Positions 58,706 to 64,000 of a DNA stretch of 64,000 bases are shown here, in pieces. Below the pieces are notes generated by a model. It was not told where the DNA came from, ran no database searches, and saw nothing but the letters and a program-made list of their open reading frames with translations. The stretch spans positions 372,001 through 436,000 of the forward strand of contig NZ_KI519455.1 of the NCBI RefSeq assembly GCF_000482545.1, written 5' to 3'. Source of the stretch: Arthrobacter sp. 35W. GTDB taxonomy: Bacteria; Actinomycetota; Actinomycetes; Actinomycetales; Micrococcaceae. Each line of letters begins with the position of its first letter. Within the stretch, counting starts at the first letter, position 1. The position numbers and the translations under genes were made by a program.

Positions 58706-59712
58706 CAGGCGGTCCTTCCCAAAATGTCCTGGTCCAATGCGTACAGCAGTTCTTCGCCGCGGGCGGCCCGGCCAGCCTCGGCCAGCGCCGTGTCCGCCAG
58801 TCGTGCGAGTTCAACGCCCAGCGACCCGGCCGCGTGCGGAGTGAGCAGCACGTTCGGGTGGTCGTAGAAGGGGTGGTCCGGATCCAGCAGTTCCGGCGTG
58901 GTGACGTCCAGGACGGCGTAGAGATCGCCACCCTGGATACGGCGGACCAGCGCGTCCTGGTCCACCAGACTGCCCCGGGAGGTGTTGATGAAGGTCGCCC
59001 CGGGGCGGATGAGGCCCAGTGCGCGTTCGTCGATCATGTGCCGCGTTGCCGGAATCTCCGGTGCGTGCACGGTGACGACGTCGGACGTGGACAGCAGCTC
59101 GTCCAACCCCACCGCCGTGACGCCCAGTTCGGCGGCCTCGGCGTCGGAGAGGTACGGGTCGAAGACCACCACGTCGAAGGCGAAGGGCTTCAGCAGCCCC
59201 AGCAACGCCCGGCCTATCCGCGAGGCCCCCACCACGCCGATCCGCTGCCCGTAGTTGCCCATCGCCGGGTACAACGACTCCATGGGAACCCTGTTGCGGG
59301 TGCTTTTCAGCGTGGCGGCCAGCTGCAGAACCTTTTTGTTGGCCAGCAGGATCATGGCCAACGTGTACTCGGCCACGGGGATCGCATTGGCGTCCGCGGC
59401 CGTGGAGACCCTGATGCCGCGGTTGAACACCGCCTCGCCCACATGCCCCTTCACCGACCCGGCCGCATGCAGCACAAAGCGGAGGTTGGGCGCGAGCGCC
59501 AGCACCTCCTCGGTCAGCGGCGGGCAGCCCCAGCCCGTCACGAGGGCGTCCACGCGGGCAAGGACTGCCGCGGCGTCCGGGGATGTGAAGTCTGCCAGCG
59601 GCCGCGGCGACAGCAGCACCAGCTCCGGGTCGAGGGCGGCCAGGCGCTCCGAGGGGAACATCCGTTCCGCCACGCTCGGACCCATCGCCAGAGCGATGTT
59701 CAGCGGTGCCAT
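58705..59712 (-). CDS. D-isomer specific 2-hydroxyacid dehydrogenase family protein
   Basis: The 335-residue protein has the NAD-binding RIGVVGASRIGRALLGLLKPFAFDVVVFD, NTSRGSLVDQDAL with the arginine, and VLLTPHAAGSLGVELARL with the histidine. The family reduces 2-keto acids or oxidises 2-hydroxy acids. It is a clear paralog of the protein at 39572-40597: both share VTGWG, VHAAGSVK/VHAAGTVK and GVVGASRIGRA/GIVGASRVGRA. The ATG at 59712 starts at MAPLNIALAMG. A strong hairpin separates it from the upstream isomerase gene. Paralogs in two sugar operons suggest a shared chemistry for both glycan routes. Confidence 0.9.
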   Translation of the reverse strand: MAPLNIALAMGPSVAERMFPSERLAALDPELVLLSPRPLADFTSPDAAAVLARVDALVTGWGCPPLTEEVLALAPNLRFVLHAAGSVKGHVGEAVFNRGIRVSTAADANAIPVAEYTLAMILLANKKVLQLAATLKSTRNRVPMESLYPAMGNYGQRIGVVGASRIGRALLGLLKPFAFDVVVFDPYLSDAEAAELGVTAVGLDELLSTSDVVTVHAPEIPATRHMIDERALGLIRPGATFINTSRGSLVDQDALVRRIQGGDLYAVLDVTTPELLDPDHPFYDHPNVLLTPHAAGSLGVELARLADTALAEAGRAARGEELLYALDQDILGRTA

Positions 59713-59748
59713 CGTGCCTCCTTGGGCCCCGTGCGGGCCATTGTGTAC

Positions 59749-59793
59749 GCGGCCACCCGCGGGGACGTTCGGTGCGTCCCCGCGGGTGGCCGC
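59749..59793 (-). terminator. Intercistronic hairpin with perfect 19-bp stem
   Basis: The arms 59749-59767 and 59775-59793 pair perfectly (GCGGCCACCCGC... ) around loop TTCGGTG. It lies between two genes of the same operon. It could reduce expression of the last two genes or stabilise the upstream mRNA. Confidence 0.8.
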
Positions 59794-59819
59794 GGTGGTG
59801 GAATGCCGTGCCGGGTCCG

Positions 59820-60740
59820 CTACGGGACCGGCACTGCCCCCAGACTAAGCGACGGCTCCACCAGGGATGCCCAACGCTCCTTGACCGTTTCAACGACGTC
59901 GGCGGGCGGGGCGTTCCAGATCTCCTGGTTGAAGATCTCCACCTCCACCACGCCGTCGTAGCCGGCCGCAGCCACCCACTCGCCGATCGGCGCAAAGTCG
60001 ATCACGCCGTCGCCCATGAACCCGCGCGACAGCAGGGCATCGGCGGCGATGGGCAGGTTGAAATCGCACACCTGGTAGGAGGCAATGCGCCCCTCCCGCC
60101 CGGCGCGGGCAATCTGGGCCTCCAACGCCGGGTCCCACCAGACGTGGAAGGTGTCGACGACGACGCCGACGGCCTCCACCGGGTGGGGCGCGGCCAGATC
60201 CAGGGCCTGGCCCAGGGTGGAGACGACGGCGCGGTCCGCTGCGTACATCGGGTGCAGCGGTTCGATCACCAGGCGCACACCGTGTTCCAGCGCGAAGGGC
60301 ACCAGTTCGGCCAGCCGGGCCGCCACATTGGCACGGGCGGCCAGCAGGTCCCTGCCACCGGCGGCAGGGGCGGTGGCCGTTCCGCCGTCGACAGCACCGG
60401 GGGCGACACTGAAGGCGGGCAGACCGCCCACCACCATGATCAGCTCCGTGGTGCCGAGCGCCTTGGCTTCCAGGATGGCCGCCTGGTTGTCGGCCAGGGC
60501 GGCCGCAGCACCGGCCGGATCCGCGGCCGTCAGGAAGCCGCCGCGGCACAGGCTGGAGACGGAGAGCCCGGAGGCCTTGACCATCTCCACGGCCTGCTCC
60601 AGGCCAACCTCGGCCACCTTGTCGCGCCACAGGCCGATGTGGCCCAGGCCGGCGGCCCGGCACAGCTCCAGCGCCTCGGCCAGCGAGGCCTTCTTGATCG
60701 TGGCCGTATTCAGCGACAGGCGCCCAAACACGGCGCTCAC
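59820..60740 (-). CDS. Sugar phosphate isomerase/epimerase-type TIM-barrel protein
   Basis: The 306-residue protein has the AP-endonuclease-2 fold (LSLNTATIKKASLAEALELCRAAGLGHIGLWRDK). Likely metal sites are in RLVIEPLHPMYAADRAV, VGVVVDTFHVWWDP, YQVCDFN and DGVVEVEIFN. Such proteins isomerise, epimerise or dehydrate sugar derivatives. A GTG at 60740 overlaps the DUF993 stop (GTGA), so it is translationally coupled. It is only distantly related to the other TIM-barrel protein of this operon. The specific reaction is unknown. Confidence 0.88.
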   Translation of the reverse strand: MSAVFGRLSLNTATIKKASLAEALELCRAAGLGHIGLWRDKVAEVGLEQAVEMVKASGLSVSSLCRGGFLTAADPAGAAAALADNQAAILEAKALGTTELIMVVGGLPAFSVAPGAVDGGTATAPAAGGRDLLAARANVAARLAELVPFALEHGVRLVIEPLHPMYAADRAVVSTLGQALDLAAPHPVEAVGVVVDTFHVWWDPALEAQIARAGREGRIASYQVCDFNLPIAADALLSRGFMGDGVIDFAPIGEWVAAAGYDGVVEVEIFNQEIWNAPPADVVETVKERWASLVEPSLSLGAVPVP

Positions 60741-62017
60741 AGCCCGGCCCCGATTTCGGAAGGTCCGGCGATCCCGGCACCGGCCAGGAACGTCCGCATC
60801 CTATCGGCGGCAACCGCCGGCTCCAGCAGGAGCCCGGCGGCGTCGGCCAGGCGGAACAGCTGGACCAGGTGGGCCACGCTCCGTCCGGAGTGCAGCCCGC
60901 CCACCATGGCAAAGCCGGGCTGGAAGCCGTTGAGCCAGGCCAGGAAGGCGATCCCCGTCTTGTAGTAGTACGTGGGCGCCTCGAAGATGTGCAGCCCCAG
61001 CTCCCGGGTGGAGTCCAGGATGGCGCGGGCGCGCACCGGATCCCCGGCGTCGTAGGCCTGCATCGCCGTGGAGGCGGCGGGTGCGATGGCCGCAAAGATG
61101 CCCAGCAGGGCATCCGAGTGGTGCTCGCCGTCGCCGTCGATCAGCTCCGGGTAGTTGAAGTCGTCCCCGGTGTACAGGCGCACGCCGGCCGGCAGCGCGG
61201 CGCGCAGGCGGACCTCGTGGGCGGCATCCAGCAGGGACACCTTCACGCCATCCACCTTGTCCGCGTGGGCGGAGATCAGTTCCTGGAACGTCGCGGTGGC
61301 GGCGTCGACGTCCTCGCTCCCCCAGTAGCCCGCAAGCGCCGGGTCGAACATGGTGCCCAGCCAGTGCAGCACCACGGGTTCGCGGACCTCGGCCAGCAGC
61401 GTGGAGTACACGTGCAGGTAGTCCGCCGGGCCGGTGGCCACGCGGGCCAGGGCGCGGGAGGCCATCAGGATCACCTTGGCACCGGATTCCTGAACCACCG
61501 CGATCTGCTCACGGTAGGCGGCGAGGACGGCGTCCAGCCCGGCGGCACCGGGTTCAACGGTGGCCGGATCCAGCTGGTCCGTGCCGGCGCCGCAGGCCAG
61601 CAGGTCGCGGAGCGTGCGCTCGGCCGTGGCAATGCCGGCGGCCTCTGCCGCGCTGCGGCGGATGAGCTCCTGCGTGGCGGGCCAGTCCAGGCCCATGCCG
61701 CGCTGGGCGGTGTCCATGGCATCGGCAATGCCCACGCCCCAGCTCCACAGCTCGTGGCGGAACGCCAGCGTGGCATCCCAATCGATGTCCGCCGGGGAGC
61801 CGGGCGTATTGCTGCCCAGCACCTTCGGGGCCACATGGGCCGCGGCGTACACCTTGCGGGAGGTGATCAGTGCCTCGGGTTTGGTCCAGGGACCGGTTTC
61901 TCCGAGCAGCATTTCCTCAAGCACGACAGCGCCGGACGTGCCGGTGCCGACCGGCAGCAGGATGCTGGGTCCGGTGCCCTCTTCTGCCTTTATCTCTTCT
62001 TGCAGCTGGGTGGTCAC
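60737..62017 (-). CDS. DUF993 family protein, dihydrodipicolinate synthase-like
   Basis: The 426-residue protein fits DUF993, an uncharacterised family with a TIM-barrel related to class I aldolases. Visible segments include DIDWDATLAFRHELWSWGVGIADAMDTAQRGMGLDW, HWLGTMFDPALAGYWGSED, DGVKVSLLD with a likely Schiff-base lysine, and LYTGDDFNYPELIDGDG. By analogy it may cleave or form a C-C bond of a keto-sugar. A GTG at 62017 overlaps the oxidoreductase stop by 4 bp (GTGA). It lies between the oxidoreductase and an isomerase, a conserved-looking order. The substrate is not known. Confidence 0.85.
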   Translation of the reverse strand: MTTQLQEEIKAEEGTGPSILLPVGTGTSGAVVLEEMLLGETGPWTKPEALITSRKVYAAAHVAPKVLGSNTPGSPADIDWDATLAFRHELWSWGVGIADAMDTAQRGMGLDWPATQELIRRSAAEAAGIATAERTLRDLLACGAGTDQLDPATVEPGAAGLDAVLAAYREQIAVVQESGAKVILMASRALARVATGPADYLHVYSTLLAEVREPVVLHWLGTMFDPALAGYWGSEDVDAATATFQELISAHADKVDGVKVSLLDAAHEVRLRAALPAGVRLYTGDDFNYPELIDGDGEHHSDALLGIFAAIAPAASTAMQAYDAGDPVRARAILDSTRELGLHIFEAPTYYYKTGIAFLAWLNGFQPGFAMVGGLHSGRSVAHLVQLFRLADAAGLLLEPAVAADRMRTFLAGAGIAGPSEIGAGL

Positions 62018-63192
62018 AGCGCGATCTCCGGGATGTCCAGGGTGCGGCGCTCGGCGGAGGACTGCAGTCCCAGCTCGGCCAGCTGAACGCCGCGGGCTGC
62101 GGAAAGCAGGCCAAAGCGGTGCTCGCGGCCGGCGATGACGTCGCGCAGGAATTCCTCCCACTGCAGCTTGAAGCCGTTGTCCAGGTCGGCGTTCGCGGGG
62201 ACCTCGGCCCACTGCTCGCGGAAGGCCTCCGTGACGGGCAGGTCCGGGTTCCAGACCGGCTTGGGGGTGTTGCCTCGCTGCTGGGAGACGCATTTGCGCA
62301 GACCGGCGACGGCGGAGCCGTGCGTGCCGTCCACCTGGAACTCCACCAGCTCGTCGCGGTACACGCGCACGGCCCAGGAGGAGTTGATCTGGCCGACGAC
62401 GGCGTCGCCGGACGGGGTCTCCAGGTCGAAGATGCCGTAGGCGGCGTCGTCGGCGGTGGCCTTGTACTCGTTGCCTGCCTCGTCCCAGCGGGCCGGGATG
62501 TGGGTGGCGGTCTTGGCGTTGACGCTCTTGACCTGGCCAATGATGCCTTCGAGCACGTAGTTCCAGTGGCAGAACATGTCGGTGGTCATGCCGCCGCCGT
62601 CTTCCTTGCGGTAGTTCCAGGACGGGCGCTGGGCCGGCTGGATGTCGCCCTCGAAGACCCAGTAGCCGAATTCGCCGCGGATGGAGAGGATGCGGCCGAA
62701 GAAGCCCTCATCCACCAGACGGCGCAGCTTGACCAGGCCCGGCAGGTACAGCTTGTCGTGCACCACGCCGGCGGTGACGCCGGCGTCGCGGCCGATGCGG
62801 GCCAGCTCGATGGCCTCCTCCAGCGTCTCCGCCGTCGGCTTCTCGGTGTAGATGTGCTTGCCGGCGGCCATGGCCTTCTTCAGGGTGGCGGCGCGCAGGC
62901 TGGTCATGGAGGCGTCGAAGATGACGTCCACGGACGGGTCATTGATGACGGAGTCCAGATCCGTGGTCCACTCGTCCACGTTGTGCAGCTTGGCCAGCTC
63001 GCGGACCTTCTCCTCATTGCGGCCAACCAGGATCGGCTCGATGGCCACCTTGGTGCCGTCCTCCAGAACCAGGCCGGAATCGCGCAGCGGCAGGATGGAG
63101 CGCAGCAGGTGCTGGCGGTAGCCCATGCGTCCGGTGATGCCGTTCATGGCGATGCGGAGCACGGTGGGCCGCGGCGAAGTTTGCTCAGTCAT
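62014..63192 (-). CDS. Gfo/Idh/MocA family oxidoreductase
   Basis: The 392-residue protein has an N-terminal Rossmann domain with a variant dinucleotide loop (MNGITGRMG at 16-24) and the catalytic EKP motif at 117-119 (HIYTEKPTAETLEEA). A C-terminal substrate domain follows (GEFGYWVFEGDIQPAQRPSWNYRKEDGGGMTTDMFCHW). The family oxidises a sugar or inositol hydroxyl, often at C3, with NAD(P). I used the ATG at 63192 after AGGGAGACCCC, just downstream of a perfect LacI operator; the longer frame runs into the control region. It is the first gene of the five-gene operon, so it probably starts the pathway. The substrate is unknown. Confidence 0.9.
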   Translation of the reverse strand: MTEQTSPRPTVLRIAMNGITGRMGYRQHLLRSILPLRDSGLVLEDGTKVAIEPILVGRNEEKVRELAKLHNVDEWTTDLDSVINDPSVDVIFDASMTSLRAATLKKAMAAGKHIYTEKPTAETLEEAIELARIGRDAGVTAGVVHDKLYLPGLVKLRRLVDEGFFGRILSIRGEFGYWVFEGDIQPAQRPSWNYRKEDGGGMTTDMFCHWNYVLEGIIGQVKSVNAKTATHIPARWDEAGNEYKATADDAAYGIFDLETPSGDAVVGQINSSWAVRVYRDELVEFQVDGTHGSAVAGLRKCVSQQRGNTPKPVWNPDLPVTEAFREQWAEVPANADLDNGFKLQWEEFLRDVIAGREHRFGLLSAARGVQLAELGLQSSAERRTLDIPEIAL

Positions 63193-63220
63193 GGGGTCTC
63201 CCTGGAGGTTGTGTGAAACA

Positions 63221-63238
63221 TTGGAAAGCGCTTTCCAA
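63221..63238. promoter_or_regulatory. Perfect 18-bp LacI-type operator
   Basis: TTGGAAAGCGCTTTCCAA is a perfect palindrome with central CG. It begins within the -10 box of the oxidoreductase promoter, so the divergently encoded LacI protein would block it. Confidence 0.88.
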
Positions 63239-63266
63239 GATAGACTGGATCCAGCCGCCGCGTCAA
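63237..63266 (-). promoter_or_regulatory. Predicted promoter of the oxidoreductase operon
   Basis: On the minus strand, TTGACG (63266-63261) and TATCTT (63242-63237) are 18 bp apart, directly before the operator. Confidence 0.7.
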
Positions 63267-63370
63267 TGCCATTTCGCGAAGATGTTCTGAAAATGGTGCA
63301 ATGGCCCTGCAGCACCCGCCCGTCACGCCAGCAATTCCCCCAGCCGTTACCGTCAGCGAAGGAGCCCTCA

Positions 63371-64000
63371 GTGGCCGTCACCCTCAGCGATGTGGCCCGC
63401 CACGCCGGAGTATCCCTGGCCACCGCCTCCCGCGTGCTCAACGGCTCGGACCGCACCCCCGCAGCCGGCATTGCCGAGCGCGTCAAGGCCGCTGCGGTGG
63501 AGCTGGGGTACGTCGCCAACGCCCAAGCCCAGGCCCTCGCGCGCGCCGCCACCCGGCTGGTGGGGCTGGTGGTCCACGACATCGCGGACCCCTATTTCTC
63601 CACCATTGCCCGCGGGGTGCAGCACAGCGCCGGGGAAAAGGGGCGCCAGGTGCTGCTGGCCAGCTCCGACCATGGTCCGGAGGCCGAGCTCGATGCGGTG
63701 TCGGCGTTCATCGCCTACCGCACGGACGCGATCATTCTGGCCGGATCCCGCAGTGAAACGCCCGATCCGGCGCTGACCGCCCTGCTGGCCGGCTACATCG
63801 CCGGCGGCGGCCGCGTGGTGACCTTGGGCGCCACCGATGTGCCGGGCGCGCAGCATCTGGACCTTGCCAATGAAGCAGGGGCCTTCGAACTGGCCAGCGC
63901 GCTCATCGCGCGCGGCAGTACGCGTTTCGCCATCCTGGCCGGCCCCGGCACGCTCACCACGGCGCGCCAAAGGGCCGCCGGCTTTGCCCGTGCGTTGGGA
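63371..64000 (+). CDS. LacI family regulator, 3' end beyond window edge
   Basis: The visible 210 residues hold the LacI HTH (TLSDVARHAGVSLATASRVLNG), the hinge region (AAVELGYVANAQAQALARA) and the first part of the effector domain (RLVGLVVHDIADPYFSTIARGVQHSAGEKG). The GTG at 63371 follows AAGGAG at 6 nt; an in-frame ATG at 63293 would add 26 residues but has no clear binding site. The open frame runs past the right edge. It is divergent from the oxidoreductase operon, and the perfect operator at 63221 lies between, so it is the likely repressor. The hinge and effector domains resemble those of the LacI at 40597. Confidence 0.9.
   Translation, partial: MAVTLSDVARHAGVSLATASRVLNGSDRTPAAGIAERVKAAAVELGYVANAQAQALARAATRLVGLVVHDIADPYFSTIARGVQHSAGEKGRQVLLASSDHGPEAELDAVSAFIAYRTDAIILAGSRSETPDPALTALLAGYIAGGGRVVTLGATDVPGAQHLDLANEAGAFELASALIARGSTRFAILAGPGTLTTARQRAAGFARALG

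Overview
The window is high-GC chromosomal DNA from an actinobacterium, most likely Arthrobacter or a close relative in the Micrococcaceae. The evidence is codon bias, many GTG and TTG starts, Tat-type secreted proteins, LacI-regulated sugar clusters, a protein closely resembling Arthrobacter levan fructotransferase, and an agmatine/GABA pathway. I found about 52 real genes. The first (M20 hydrolase) and last (LacI regulator) run off the window edges. No tRNA, rRNA, CRISPR array, integrase or insertion sequence was seen. Most long opposite-strand reading frames are shadows caused by GC3 bias.

Layout. 1-4.6 kb: M20 amidohydrolase and MFS transporter, divergent from a double-length Lrp/AsnC regulator, then a two-domain VOC protein. 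4.7-9.7 kb (minus strand): NarL-type two-component system, histidine phosphatase, HtpX, MFS exporter. 9.8-13.6 kb: unknown protein, Fur/PerR-type regulator with its own box, catalase, DUF2461 protein. 13.7-21.4 kb: a levan/difructose-anhydride locus, with secreted levan fructotransferase divergent from an operon of cytosolic GH32 enzyme, sugar ABC importer and LacI. Three matching 16-bp operators lie on two sigma70-like promoters. 21.5-30.7 kb: APC permease, FprA-like reductase, surface protein, beta-helix secreted protein, RarD, disulfide-type flavoprotein, universal stress protein. 30.9-41.7 kb: a glycan locus of ABC importer, DUF2264, GH29 and LacI, divergent from hydroxyacid dehydrogenase and a second LacI, with twin palindromic operators. 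41.8-51.4 kb: small membrane protein, then GABA aminotransferase, aminobutyraldehyde dehydrogenase, PucR regulator, permease, agmatine deiminase, N-carbamoylputrescine amidase and TetR. 51.5-57.5 kb: second FprA-like reductase, siroheme synthase and an Ssu-type sulfonate importer, suggesting sulfur assimilation. 57.9-64 kb: a sugar-catabolic operon (two TIM-barrel isomerases, hydroxyacid dehydrogenase, DUF993 protein, MocA-type oxidoreductase) divergent from LacI across a perfect 18-bp operator.

How it fits together. The window is a string of substrate-specific catabolic modules, each with a local repressor and operators placed on the promoter. In the levan module I infer that levan is cut outside the cell to difructose anhydride IV, which the ABC system imports and the GH32 enzyme opens. 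That last step is the most interesting hypothesis here. The window also holds four copies of a 67-bp near-palindrome, three between convergent gene pairs, and two fprA-like paralogs sharing a 119-nt identical stretch that suggests recent gene conversion.
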